Part shown: one piece after another, positions 31,812-40,290 of the stretch | How positions within the stretch are numbered: position 1 is the first letter of the stretch | How the letters are laid out: each line of letters starts with the position of its first letter | DNA from: CAYZXA01 sp964482335 | Lineage (GTDB): Bacteria > Patescibacteriota > Minisyncoccia > Minisyncoccales > MHMH01 | DNA length: 64,000 nt | Assembly (NCBI GenBank): GCA_964482335.1 | Contig: CAYZXA010000002.1 | Span: 10,543 to 74,542, forward strand | Direction of reading: 5' to 3' | Notes under the pieces: generated by a model | Told to the model about the DNA's origin: nothing | Seen by the model: the letters and a program-made list of their open reading frames with translations, nothing else | Databases searched by the model: none | Made by a program: the position numbers and the translations under genes

Positions 31812-33957
31812 CCCCATCTAGCCATTTTTTAATTCCAGCTTCCCAGTTTTGGTACTGAGAAATATCTTCAGGGTTCTCAGGAGCTTCCTTCTGGGGATTA
31901 TTTTTATCTACATAGTATAAGATTGAATGCGGGTTTTCCAAGTCAGTCTCTCCGTTTAAAATAGGCTTATCGGTTTCTATTGGTTTAGGTTCTTGGAAGT
32001 CTTGGCTGGGGTATTTTTCTAAAGCTTTTTTCATAAATTGGTTCCACATAGGGCCCGCTAAAACAACGCCTGGCTTTTCGTCGGCTGATGTGTTATTGTT
32101 GTTGCCCGCCCAAACACCAGCAACGACTGAAGGAGTGTAGCCAATTGTCCATGCATCTTTATATTTCTGGGTAGTCCCAGTCTTAGCAGCTACCTGGTAG
32201 CCAGGAATGTATAAAGGAGACCAAAGGCCGAACATAGGAGACCTGGCTTCGTTATCAGACAAAATATCGTTGACTATATCGCAAACCTGCGCTTCTAAAA
32301 CTCTTTTTTGAGTTTTTTTATTCTCTTCAAGAACATTGCCTTCGGCGTCTTCTATCCTCAAAATAGCAACTGGCGGAACCTTTAAGCCTCTGGCAGCAAA
32401 AACTCCATAGGCTGAAACTAAATCTAAAAGTTTTACTTCGCCGCCTCCCAAAACCAAACTTAAGCCATACCAGGAAAGATCCTTATCTAAGGTTGTGATG
32501 CCTAAGGTTTGGGCTAGGGCGATCGTCTCTTTTACCCCAGCCAAATAAAGCACTTTGACCGAAGGAAGATTAATCGATTGAGCTAAGGCTTGTCTAAGGC
32601 TAACTGGGCCTCTGAACCCTTCGTCATAATTGCCTGGGTGATAGCAATCCATGCCATATTCATCCTTTTCTTCTTGGGCGGTTGAAGTGCAGTTAGGGTT
32701 AAATTCAGTTTTAACGTCCCATAAAACAGTTTCAGGGGTAAATCCTTTTTTAAACGCCTGGGCATAGGCAAAGGGCTTGAAAGCTGAACCTGGTTGGCGT
32801 TCTCCAAGAGTAGCTATGTTGAATTTAGGGTCAAAAAGACAGCCCTCCTCTGATTCTAAACATCCTTCAGGCTGGGAAGTTGTGGCATGCCAATTAGCTG
32901 AACCAACCATTGCTAATATTTCTCCAGTCCCAGGGTCAAGAGCGACAAGAGAGGCATTGTGCGATTCGTATCCTTTGTTGTTTTTTACTCCTTGTTCAAT
33001 TATCTGTTCAGCAGCAGCCTGAAGTTCCCAATCAAGCGTAGTGTAAACATTCAGGCCCTTTTCTTCCAGAAAGTAGTCTGTATATTTTTCTTCCAAGTAC
33101 TTTTTAACGTAAAGCACAAAATGAGGGGCTTGGATAGGGTGACGAATTTCAGCAAATTCAATGGTTTTTAACTTGGCTTCTTCGCCCTGAGCTTGGCTAA
33201 TGTAATTGATTTTGACCATTTTGTCTAGAATATTATTCTTTTTCTGTAGGAGATCGTCTTTATAAGAGCCATAGGGAGAGAGACGGCTTGGTGATTGGAT
33301 GAGAGAGGCCAAAAGCGCTGCTTCTTCCAAAGAGACTTCCGAAGCTTTTTTGCTAAAAAAGGTTTGGCTGGCTGCCTCTATCCCATAAGCGTTAGACCCG
33401 AAAGGAACTTGGTTAAGATAAAATTCTAAGATTTCATCTTTTGAGTAACGTCTTTCTAGTTCCAAAGTCAGAATGATTTCCTTGGTTTTTCTTTTTAACG
33501 TCTTCTCTAGGGTTAAGAAGCTTGAACGAATAAGCTGTTGAGAGATAGTTGAGCCTCCGTAAATTGGCCTGCCTATCTTAATGTTGTTCAGTATCGAACG
33601 GAAAATACCCCGCAGATCCAGACCGAAATGAGAATAAAAATTAGCGTCTTCGGTCAAGATAACCGCTTGGATCAAATGGGGCGAGACCTCGTCAAGCGAG
33701 ATAACGGTTCTTTTTTCTTCTTCGTAAATCTGGTACAAAAGCACTTTGCCTTCTCGATCATAGATTTTAGTCGGCAAAACAAAAGGCCTTTCGGTAAAGA
33801 CCTCGGGCCTGGGCAGGTCTTTAGCGTAGTAAATAAAAAGGAAAGAGCAAAAGGCGATAAAAAACAAAAAACAGCCACCCAGAATTTTAAGGGCCAGGCC
33901 GAGTCTTTTGCCTTTGTTTTTTTGGTAAACTCTACGATAAAATCTTCGTTGAGCCAT
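31804..33957 (-). CDS. Class A penicillin-binding protein (PBP1a-like)
   Basis: A bifunctional peptidoglycan glycosyltransferase/transpeptidase of 717 residues, anchored by one N-terminal helix (about 24-46) and acting outside. The GT51 domain has EDANFYSHFGLDLRGI and GGSTISQQLIRS. The transpeptidase has SAFKPF (SxxK), SIN (SxN) and KTGTT (KTG). Both active sites are intact, so the cell should make cross-linked peptidoglycan. It agrees with the M23 hydrolase and MurE-like ligase genes in the window. Confidence 0.96.
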   Translation of the reverse strand: MAQRRFYRRVYQKNKGKRLGLALKILGGCFLFFIAFCSFLFIYYAKDLPRPEVFTERPFVLPTKIYDREGKVLLYQIYEEEKRTVISLDEVSPHLIQAVILTEDANFYSHFGLDLRGIFRSILNNIKIGRPIYGGSTISQQLIRSSFLTLEKTLKRKTKEIILTLELERRYSKDEILEFYLNQVPFGSNAYGIEAASQTFFSKKASEVSLEEAALLASLIQSPSRLSPYGSYKDDLLQKKNNILDKMVKINYISQAQGEEAKLKTIEFAEIRHPIQAPHFVLYVKKYLEEKYTDYFLEEKGLNVYTTLDWELQAAAEQIIEQGVKNNKGYESHNASLVALDPGTGEILAMVGSANWHATTSQPEGCLESEEGCLFDPKFNIATLGERQPGSAFKPFAYAQAFKKGFTPETVLWDVKTEFNPNCTSTAQEEKDEYGMDCYHPGNYDEGFRGPVSLRQALAQSINLPSVKVLYLAGVKETIALAQTLGITTLDKDLSWYGLSLVLGGGEVKLLDLVSAYGVFAARGLKVPPVAILRIEDAEGNVLEENKKTQKRVLEAQVCDIVNDILSDNEARSPMFGLWSPLYIPGYQVAAKTGTTQKYKDAWTIGYTPSVVAGVWAGNNNNTSADEKPGVVLAGPMWNQFMKKALEKYPSQDFQEPKPIETDKPILNGETDLENPHSILYYVDKNNPQKEAPENPEDISQYQNWEAGIKKWLDGAK

Positions 33958-34014
33958 GTCAATTAGAAATTATAGCATCTCTTTTTGTTTTCTCCAAATT
34001 ATGATAAATTAAAG

Positions 34015-35184
34015 ATGATGATAAAGTCAGAACAAAAAATTAAAGAAGCTCTCACTAGAGGAGTAAAGCAGGTTTTACCTAGTAAAGAAGGTTTGGCCAA
34101 GTTAATGAGGAAGCGGAAAATAAGGGTTTACCACGGTATTGATCCTACCAGCAAGAGACTGCATATCGGTCACGCTATTTCCCTCCGTAAGCTTCAGGAG
34201 TTTGCTGATTTAGGTCATGAAGCAATCTTAGTGGTTGGTACTGGCACGGTTTTGACCGGAGACCCTTCTTTGAGAGAAAAAGCCAGAACTCACATTTCTG
34301 AAAGAGAAATAAAAGAGAATATTAAAACCTGGAGAGAGCAAGCAGGTAAGATTTTAGACTTTTCGAAAATAAAGATTAAATATAATGGGAACTGGCTTTT
34401 AAAACTAAAACTGAAAGAGATAGCTGACATTGCTTCCCATATTTCAGCTATAAAGCTTTTTCAAAGGGAGATGTTCCAGAGAAGAATTAAAAACGGAGAG
34501 ACTGTTTGGGTCCATGAAACCTTTTATCCTTTGCTTCAGGGCTATGATTCAGTAGCTTTAGACGTTGACCTTGAAATTGGCGGTACCGACCAAGTCTTTA
34601 ACATGCTTATTGGCAGAGAATTACAACAGAAGATGCGCAAAAGAGAGAAGTTTGTTATGACCTTGCCGATGATATTAGGGATTGATGGCAAGCCAATGAG
34701 CAAGACTTCCGGTAACTGTATCTGGATAAGCGATTCAGCTGATCAGATGTTTGGCAAGGTTATGTCAATCCCTGACACGCTTGTCGCAGATTATTTAAGG
34801 CTGATAACCCGCGTCCCCTTAACAGAAATCAAAGAACTCTCTCCCAGAAACGCTAAAGCAAGATTGGCTTGGGAAATTGTTTCTGTCTTCCACAGTAAGA
34901 AAGCAGCTGAAAGCGCGGAAAAAGAGTTTAACAAGGTTTTTAAACAAAAGAAACTGCCCTCCAAAATTCCTGCAGCCTCTATTAGACAGAAAGAACTTAA
35001 CATTCTTGATTTATTAACTAAAACAAAATTAGCCCCATCACGATCTGAGGCTAAACGTTTGATTGTCCAGGGAGGAGTAAAAATATCAGGACAAGTTCAA
35101 AAGAGCTGGCAAAAGAAAGTAGATATTAAAAAAGGAATGGTTGTCCAGGTGGGCAAAAGGAAGTTTATTAAAATAAGGACCTGA
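34015..35184 (+). CDS. tyrS: Tyrosyl-tRNA synthetase
   Basis: A class I synthetase that charges tRNA-Tyr. HIGH-like motif LHIGHAISL, KMSKS-like motif PMSKTSGN and a C-terminal S4 RNA-binding domain (SRSEAKRLIVQGGVKISG). The length is about 389 residues. Two ATGs in tandem at 34015 and 34018 are possible starts; the second lies 7 nt after TGA-TAAATT, the leaderless spacing. An in-frame start 30 nt upstream would precede this box and is less likely. A bidirectional terminator follows. Confidence 0.95.
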   Translation: MMIKSEQKIKEALTRGVKQVLPSKEGLAKLMRKRKIRVYHGIDPTSKRLHIGHAISLRKLQEFADLGHEAILVVGTGTVLTGDPSLREKARTHISEREIKENIKTWREQAGKILDFSKIKIKYNGNWLLKLKLKEIADIASHISAIKLFQREMFQRRIKNGETVWVHETFYPLLQGYDSVALDVDLEIGGTDQVFNMLIGRELQQKMRKREKFVMTLPMILGIDGKPMSKTSGNCIWISDSADQMFGKVMSIPDTLVADYLRLITRVPLTEIKELSPRNAKARLAWEIVSVFHSKKAAESAEKEFNKVFKQKKLPSKIPAASIRQKELNILDLLTKTKLAPSRSEAKRLIVQGGVKISGQVQKSWQKKVDIKKGMVVQVGKRKFIKIRT

Positions 35185-35229
35185 TTTCATCAGAACCTTA
35201 ATTTGCTAAATAAATTAATTTAACCTTAG

Positions 35230-35269
35230 CAAACTAAAAATCCCCATCGTACCGGGGATTTTTAGTTTG
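35230..35269. terminator. Strong bidirectional terminator
   Basis: A 16-bp stem including AAACTAAAAATCCCC/GGGGATTTTTAGTTT with an 8-nt loop, ending tyrS (+) and the acidic repeat protein (-). Confidence 0.85.
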
Positions 35270-35476
35270 TTACTCAGTTTTCTCTTCGTCTTCAGCTCCC
35301 TCTTTTGGAGTCTCGGTTCCTTCTTCTGGAGTCTCGGTTCCTTCTTTTGGAGTCTCAGCTCCTTCTTCAGGAGTGTCTTCTTGAGAGACAAAACCAGTAG
35401 GAGTTTCGGTTTCAGGAGTTTCAGGAGTGTCTCCTTCTGGAGTAGGCTCCTGAGCGATTAATTTGTCGTAAACCAT
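35270..35476 (-). CDS. Small acidic protein with 7-residue TPxEGxE repeats
   Basis: A 68-residue, very acidic, low-complexity protein with tandem units TPEEGAE, TPKEGTE, TPEEGTE and TPKEGAE encoded by 21-nt repeats. It has no signal peptide or membrane helix. It is expected to be disordered. The frame is supported by a promoter at 35566-35593 and a terminator right after its stop. The opposite frame reads as a Phe/Ser/Leu-rich sequence without a start signal. Function unknown. Confidence 0.6.
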   Translation of the reverse strand: MVYDKLIAQEPTPEGDTPETPETETPTGFVSQEDTPEEGAETPKEGTETPEEGTETPKEGAEDEEKTE

Positions 35477-35537
35477 ATTTGACTTCGTTTAATTTCTAAT
35501 TCAGTTTTCTCGACCTTTGCTTGGCCCTCTTTAAAAA

Positions 35538-35556
35538 AGAACCAAGTTTTGGTTCT
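35538..35556 (-). terminator. Terminator-like hairpin downstream of ruvC
   Basis: On the minus strand AGAACCAA/TTGGTTCT with a 3-nt loop then six T. It ends ruvC transcripts and lies only a few nt after the predicted start of the next promoter. Confidence 0.65.
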
Positions 35557-35565
35557 ACATAAGAC

Positions 35566-35593
35566 ATTATAGCAGTTTAAAAGGCTTTGTCAA
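35566..35593 (-). promoter_or_regulatory. Consensus promoter overlapping the ruvC 3' end
   Basis: On the minus strand TTGACA (35593-35588), 16 nt, TATAAT (35571-35566). It would start RNA near 35559, directly into the hairpin at 35538-35556. Confidence 0.6.
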
Positions 35594-36081
35594 GCCTTTC
35601 TGGTGAAAACGTAGGTCAAGGCGATAGCTAAGGCATCAGCTGCGTCATCGGGTTTAGGTATCGCTTTTAGCCTAAATAGTGATTTGATCTTCTTTTGGAC
35701 TTGGATTTTTTCAGCTTTGCCAGAGCCAGTTACTACCATTTTAATTTGCAAGGGGCTGAATTCACAAACTGGAATCCCTTTTTTAGCAGCCGTTAATAGA
35801 ATTACTCCCTTGGCCTGGCTAACCGGCATGGCTGTTTTTAAATTTTTGAAGAAAAAGACATTCTCAACAGCCAGAACTTTGGGCTGGTGCTTCGTAATTA
35901 ATTTGCCAAGCTTGTTGTTTATTATTTTTAATCGTTCAGCTGGAGCTAAAGTAGAGCTGGTTTTGATTACGCCATAATCCAGGCATTTAAAATTGTTCCG
36001 TGTTTTACGTTTTAGGTTTTTGGCTCTTATTATGCCATAGCCAGTTGTGGCTGTGCCTGGGTCGATGCCTATAATTATCAT
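35590..36081 (-). CDS. ruvC: Crossover junction endodeoxyribonuclease RuvC
   Basis: A Holliday-junction resolvase of 163 residues. The first catalytic Asp is in IIGIDPGTATTGYGII, the Glu in LAVENVFFF and the final acidic pair in KPDDAADALAIAL. It starts 1 nt after the yebC stop, the usual yebC-ruvC neighbourhood, but ruvA and ruvB are not here. Confidence 0.95.
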   Translation of the reverse strand: MIIIGIDPGTATTGYGIIRAKNLKRKTRNNFKCLDYGVIKTSSTLAPAERLKIINNKLGKLITKHQPKVLAVENVFFFKNLKTAMPVSQAKGVILLTAAKKGIPVCEFSPLQIKMVVTGSGKAEKIQVQKKIKSLFRLKAIPKPDDAADALAIALTYVFTRKA

Positions 36082-36082
36082 A

Positions 36083-36643
36083 TTATTCCTTTAAGTTAGA
36101 GTATATTTCCTGGACTGCTTCGTTTTCGTCCAAAGCTTCAAATAGTTTTTGGCACGCTTCTTTGTCTTTGCCTGATGTTTCAACCCCTTGCTTAGGCACC
36201 CACTCCAAAGAGCCGGGTTCTTCTTTTTTTACCTTTCTCTCAAACATCCATTGCACTCCACCTTCAGCTACCAGCTTGCCATTATTTTGGTTTAAGATTT
36301 GCTTGATTTCTCCTAAGGCCCTGTTTCTGTTGTCAGTAATCCCTTCGATGATAATGGCTACTCCGCCTGGCCCAAAAGCTTCGAAAACAACATTTTCTAG
36401 CCTAGCTCCCTCTAGTTCACCGACGCCTTTTTTAATGGCCCTATCGACATTTTCCTTGGGCATGTTAAATTCCTTGGCTTTTTCAATTGCTGTTCTCAAG
36501 CTCGGGTTGGTATTGGGGTCTCCTCCTTTTTCTCTGGCAGTAACTGAAATCTGCCGAGAAAGCTTTGAGAAGACATTTCCCCGCTTAGCATCAGCTGTCT
36601 GCTTTTGGTATTTGATTGAATGCCAATGACTGTGGCCACTCAT
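36083..36643 (-). CDS. yebC: YebC/TACO1 family protein, short form
   Basis: A 186-residue protein of a family implicated in transcription regulation or in translation of proline-rich stretches. The signature MSGHSHWHSIKYQKQTADAKR is clear up to residue 21, followed by TNPSLRTAIEKAKEFNMPK. It is about 50-60 residues shorter than usual because domains 2 and 3 are cut down. The start overlaps the LTD gene stop by 4 nt, and a TATAAT lies 8 nt before its ATG. Confidence 0.92.
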   Translation of the reverse strand: MSGHSHWHSIKYQKQTADAKRGNVFSKLSRQISVTAREKGGDPNTNPSLRTAIEKAKEFNMPKENVDRAIKKGVGELEGARLENVVFEAFGPGGVAIIIEGITDNRNRALGEIKQILNQNNGKLVAEGGVQWMFERKVKKEEPGSLEWVPKQGVETSGKDKEACQKLFEALDENEAVQEIYSNLKE

Positions 36644-37338
36644 GTTTCTTTATTATAACCTACTTTTAACTTCTTTTTAAGTAATAGAATTATTATCCCC
36701 GAAAAAATGGCTAGACCCAAAGCGATTAGTAAAACAGGAAGAGAACCTGATGCCTCAGTGATTTGATCTTCAATGTCTGCCAGATACCTGGTTTTATCGG
36801 ATTGGGCAGGGGAGTCTGTTTGAGATTGGACTTCAATCACAGTGCTGTTTTGAGACTTTGGCGTACCTTCAGGCTCTTGGCTTGTTTGCCACGAGTTAAT
36901 ATCTTTTCTCTCCATTGTTTGTTTAGTTGAGTTATCCCCAGCCAACCAGCCATCCTGGCAAAGAGCAGAGTCAATTACTTTTCCAGAACTATCATGGAGC
37001 TCCAAGGGCTCACATTTATTATTTAAAGCACCTGTATATATTTGGTCAGCAGAAATATCTGGAACTGAATTATCATCCGTCCTCTCTAATAGATAAAAGC
37101 CATTAACTTTTATTGCTCCTGTTAAGGCGACTCCTTTCAAGGTCCAACCCTCGAGACTTATTGAGGAATCAGTCTTGTTATACAATTCAATCCATTCGTC
37201 GTTATGAGAAACCTTTGTTCCCATCCAGGCAACTTCATTAATGAGGACGTCTGATAGATTGGCAGCGAAAACAAAATTGGCTGATAAAATTCCAGCCAAA
37301 ATAAGAAAGACCATCGTAGGACTTGACAATATTTTCAT
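36640..37338 (-). CDS. Exported lamin-tail-domain (LTD) protein
   Basis: A 232-residue protein with a signal peptide (1-25), an LTD beta-sandwich (about 28-125, with VLINEVAWMGT and DEWIELYNKTD), a linker and a C-terminal membrane helix (about 198-218) followed by a basic tail. The layout suggests surface display with a C-terminal anchor. LTD domains often bind nucleic acids or substrates in secreted bacterial proteins. Here the role is unknown. It is cotranscribed with yebC-ruvC. Confidence 0.88.
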   Translation of the reverse strand: MKILSSPTMVFLILAGILSANFVFAANLSDVLINEVAWMGTKVSHNDEWIELYNKTDSSISLEGWTLKGVALTGAIKVNGFYLLERTDDNSVPDISADQIYTGALNNKCEPLELHDSSGKVIDSALCQDGWLAGDNSTKQTMERKDINSWQTSQEPEGTPKSQNSTVIEVQSQTDSPAQSDKTRYLADIEDQITEASGSLPVLLIALGLAIFSGIIILLLKKKLKVGYNKET

Positions 37339-37351
37339 AATAGAGTATAAT
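37323..37351 (+). promoter_or_regulatory. Perfect consensus promoter of structured ncRNA 2
   Basis: TTGACA (37323-37328), a 17-nt spacer and TATAAT (37346-37351). It matches the consensus at all 12 positions. Confidence 0.8.
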
Positions 37352-37357
37352 AGAGTG

Positions 37358-37494
37358 TTAAAAGCAGTCCAGGACCTGGGGGTAAGGAATTTCTTTTAGT
37401 TGGCTAGTCTGGCGAGAGCGAGACTATTCCACGAAGGAATTCTAAACTTTATGTTCCTAAGCTAGAGTACCCCCAGCTCCTGGGCTATTTTTTT
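37358..37494 (+). ncRNA. Free-standing structured RNA 2 (about 137 nt, unidentified)
   Basis: The transcript runs from a perfect promoter to a U-tract (37488-37494). The ends form a long closing helix: 37366-37374 with 37478-37486 (9 bp, one G-U), a C-C mismatch, then 37376-37384 with 37468-37476 (9 bp). Inside, GGAAT/ATTCC (37386-37390, 37426-37430) encloses TAGTCT/AGACTA capped by a GC stem with a GAGA tetraloop (37414-37417). A second arm, AGGAA/TTCCT (37435-37439, 37454-37458), completes a three-way junction. It has no start signal or conserved frame. The plan (two-part closing helix ending in a U-tract) is like ncRNA 1 although the sequences differ. Identity unknown. Confidence 0.65.
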
Positions 37495-38734
37495 ATCCGG
37501 TTACTCTTTTTACTTCTTCCAAAGTAGTCAGACCTTCCAAGACCTTCATCAACCCGTCTTGCCTTAAAGGCACCATGCCTTTCTTTATGGCCATTTTCCT
37601 TAAAGCAGCAATAGAAGGAGAGGTTAAGACGAACCTTTCTATTTCTTCGTCCATTAAAAACGCTTCAAAAATGCCTATTCTGCCTTTGTAGCCAGTAAAG
37701 TTGCAGTATTTGCATCCTTTTGTTTGCGGTATCTTTATATCCTTGGGGAGTTTTTTTACTTCCTTTTTTATTGTCTTTATTTCCTGAGCGTTTGGTTTTC
37801 TCAGTTTGCTGCATTTTTGGCAAACCTTTCTGACTAACCTTTGGGCCACAGCCAAATTAACGGCTGGGCCAATATTCGAGGGTTTAGCGCCTAAACTTAT
37901 TAGTCTGGCTACAGTTCCAGCAGCGTCATTAGTATGTAAGGTTGTTAGAACTAGGTGGCCGGTTAAAGCAGCCTGCAAAGCAGTTTTAACAGTTTCTAAG
38001 TCCCTTACTTCCCCAACCAAGATTACGTCAGGGTCCTGCCTCATGACTGATTTTAAGCCTGAAGCAAAATCATATCCTTTCTTAACTTGGGTTTGAGAGA
38101 CACCTTCTAAATGGTATTCTATCGGGTCTTCAATTGTAATGATTTTGATTTCCGGCCTTTGAATCTTTTTTAAGAAAGCATACAGGGTAGTTGTTTTACC
38201 AGAGCCGGTTGGTCCAGTAACAATAATCATACCATTTGGTTTTTTTATTTCTTTTTTAAATATAGCCAACAAGTCCTTTCTTGGTCCTAAGGCTTCCAAT
38301 TCAACCAAGGTTTTGGGATTTAAGATTCTTAAGACAATTGATTCTCCTTTTTCAGCTGGCAAGGTAGAAACCCTTATTTCGACTGGTAGGTTGCTGGGCG
38401 ATAGAATAGAAAACCGGCCATCTTGAGGTCGGTTTGTTATATTCAGCTTAAGGCCAGCCAGCAATTTAATTCGAGAGAGCAGAGCTTCATACGGTTTTCT
38501 GTCGATTGTCACGACATCCTGCAAGATGCCGTCAACTCTTATCCTTGTTTTAGCTTCTTTTATCCCTGGTTCGAGATGAAGGTCTGAAGCTTCAAGCGAG
38601 ATAGCTCCTCCTAAAATAGCTGCCAACAACTCAGTTGTCTTTTTGTTCAAAGACTTCTTAATTTTCTCTTTAAGTTCGGCAATGTTGTTCACCGTAAGAG
38701 GAGAAATTTTGATTTCGCCAGTAATCTTCTCCAT
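37493..38734 (-). CDS. GspE/PilB-type secretion or pilus ATPase
   Basis: A 413-residue hexameric ATPase that would drive type IV pilus extension or type II-like secretion. Walker A is GPTGSGKTTT, the Asp box is ITIEDPIEYHLEGV, Walker B is VILVGEVRD and the His box is TGHLVLTTLHTND. A zinc-binding tetracysteine follows (CQKCSK and CKYCNF). The N1 domain is missing, so it starts at the N2 domain. Other pilus genes are not adjacent. Confidence 0.93.
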   Translation of the reverse strand: MEKITGEIKISPLTVNNIAELKEKIKKSLNKKTTELLAAILGGAISLEASDLHLEPGIKEAKTRIRVDGILQDVVTIDRKPYEALLSRIKLLAGLKLNITNRPQDGRFSILSPSNLPVEIRVSTLPAEKGESIVLRILNPKTLVELEALGPRKDLLAIFKKEIKKPNGMIIVTGPTGSGKTTTLYAFLKKIQRPEIKIITIEDPIEYHLEGVSQTQVKKGYDFASGLKSVMRQDPDVILVGEVRDLETVKTALQAALTGHLVLTTLHTNDAAGTVARLISLGAKPSNIGPAVNLAVAQRLVRKVCQKCSKLRKPNAQEIKTIKKEVKKLPKDIKIPQTKGCKYCNFTGYKGRIGIFEAFLMDEEIERFVLTSPSIAALRKMAIKKGMVPLRQDGLMKVLEGLTTLEEVKRVTG

Positions 38735-38743
38735 ACTTCTATT

Positions 38744-39844
38744 CTACAGGATTTTTAATATTTTTTCTCTAGCTAAGGTTAAATCAACTTCTTTGATAGA
38801 AAAGAGAGCTATCTCTCCCTTGGAAACGCCTTCACAGTTTTGCAGAACTTTTTCAATAGAATCTTTGTCAGGAGAGTAGAAAACTCCTTTGATCAAGGAG
38901 GGAGAAGCGTGGCTTTCCCAGAGAACCAATAGATTAGGAAGATAGCGGAAATTAAATTTTAGCTCCTCAACAACAAAGCTCAGGTCTCGGGGCTGAGCAT
39001 TACAATTTTGGAAATCTTTTTCAGTTAGAGAAGCACAATAGAGCTCTTTTGTCTTGTCAAAATTCAATTTTTCTAGAATTCTGCCCAAGATCTTTATTTG
39101 AGGAATACTTTTCTGTTTATAGAGATTCTGGATTATTTTTTGATGGTCAGCTCCTTTCTCAATCAAGAGGGCCGAAGTCTCAAAGGTTTTCGGTTGAGTT
39201 TTCGGGCTTCTGAAGTTCTGTGAAGCATGGACGATGCCGGCTAAAAGACAGGTGGCAATGTTTCCATTTATTAGTTCTTCGTTAACATCCATCAACTTAA
39301 TTAAATTGGCTGAGATTTCCGCTAAAGAACTCTTTATCTCTATCAAGTTGATTTCACCGAAGTTCTCATTTGAAAGCTGGTTGTCAATGTTTAAAATTGG
39401 TATTTTGTAGAAAGTCTGTAGATTTTGTTTGGAAAAACTGCTTAAATCTTCTAAGGAGTTAGCTCCCAAGGTGATTAAAAGGTCAGGGTTTTGGTTGAAA
39501 GATGAAAAAGAAACATCTTGAGCGCTAATTTTACCTTTATTAAGAGCAAGATAAATCTTTAGACCTTTTTCACTCTTTTCATAGCGTATTTCTGAAATCT
39601 CTTTGTCTGAGCCATTGACTGAGATGACAAAATCTCCAGAGGAAGAAGGATTTAAGCTGGTTAAGAACTGAAATCTTTCCGGAATTTTTTCTATAAGAAG
39701 GTTTACATTTTTCCCTAAATTTTTTAAAGTGAAAAAGAGGGCCAGAGCGCTGCCCAGAGTGTCTCCTTGTATTTCTTGAGGCGTGGCAATTAAAATGCTT
39801 TGAGATTTCTCTATCAAGCTTTTGGCCTGATTTAATATATCCAT
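38744..39844 (-). CDS. Degenerate DHH-type phosphoesterase-like protein
   Basis: A 366-residue protein with the plan of DHH/DHHA1 (NrnA-like) phosphoesterases, but its metal-binding motifs have changed. The first motif, usually H-x-x-x-D-G-D, reads TPQEIQGDTLGSALALFF, and the DHH itself reads DNQ in LNIDNQLSNENFGE. The overall sequence around these sites is kept. It is probably not an active nuclease of the usual type. It lies 9 nt upstream of the GspE-like gene on the same strand, so it may have become an accessory factor there. It is divergent from tsaE with only 16 nt between start codons. Confidence 0.75.
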   Translation of the reverse strand: MDILNQAKSLIEKSQSILIATPQEIQGDTLGSALALFFTLKNLGKNVNLLIEKIPERFQFLTSLNPSSSGDFVISVNGSDKEISEIRYEKSEKGLKIYLALNKGKISAQDVSFSSFNQNPDLLITLGANSLEDLSSFSKQNLQTFYKIPILNIDNQLSNENFGEINLIEIKSSLAEISANLIKLMDVNEELINGNIATCLLAGIVHASQNFRSPKTQPKTFETSALLIEKGADHQKIIQNLYKQKSIPQIKILGRILEKLNFDKTKELYCASLTEKDFQNCNAQPRDLSFVVEELKFNFRYLPNLLVLWESHASPSLIKGVFYSPDKDSIEKVLQNCEGVSKGEIALFSIKEVDLTLAREKILKIL

Positions 39845-39860
39845 ATCTATCTACTTTAGC

Positions 39861-40286
39861 ATGAAGTTTGAATTTTTTACAAGTACTCCATTCCAAACAA
39901 AGAAAGCTGGCAAGCTTTTGGCAGAAGAGATTTTAAAAAGCAAGCCGGGCAAGAAGGCTTTTGTTGTTGGTTTAGTCGGTGATTTGGGAGGAGGCAAGAC
40001 TACTTTCTTACAGGGCTTCAGCCGGGGCTTGGGAATAAAGGGAAGAGTTTTGAGTCCTACTTTTATTATTATGAGAAGGTTTAACAACTTTTATCATATT
40101 GACTGTTACCGCATCAAAAAACCTCAAGAGCTAATAGACTTAGGATTGAAAAAGATTATGGCTAATCCCAAAAACATTGTGGCTGTTGAATGGGCAGATA
40201 GGGTTTGTCAGATCATGCCTCCAAAAACCGTCTGGGTTAACTTTGAATTTATCAATGAAAAAAAGAGGAAAATTGTGATAAAATAG
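39861..40286 (+). CDS. tsaE: tRNA threonylcarbamoyladenosine biosynthesis ATPase TsaE
   Basis: A 141-residue P-loop protein that supports TsaBD in t6A37 synthesis on tRNAs. Walker A is GDLGGGKTTF, with the family motifs LSPTFIIMRRF and HIDCYRI. It is followed after 4 nt by the exonuclease gene, whose promoter lies inside its 3' end. The other tsa genes are not in the window. Confidence 0.93.
   Translation: MKFEFFTSTPFQTKKAGKLLAEEILKSKPGKKAFVVGLVGDLGGGKTTFLQGFSRGLGIKGRVLSPTFIIMRRFNNFYHIDCYRIKKPQELIDLGLKKIMANPKNIVAVEWADRVCQIMPPKTVWVNFEFINEKKRKIVIK
40276..40284 (+). promoter_or_regulatory. Extended -10 box of the exonuclease gene
   Basis: TGA-TAAAAT, ending 6 nt before the ATG at 40291 and lying inside the tsaE coding region. 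Confidence 0.5.
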
Positions 40287-40290
40287 ATAT

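Noticed and set aside
35267..35461. Plus-strand Phe/Ser/Leu-rich frame opposite the acidic repeat protein
   Set aside because: It is the complement of the repeat, begins inside the terminator and has no start signal.
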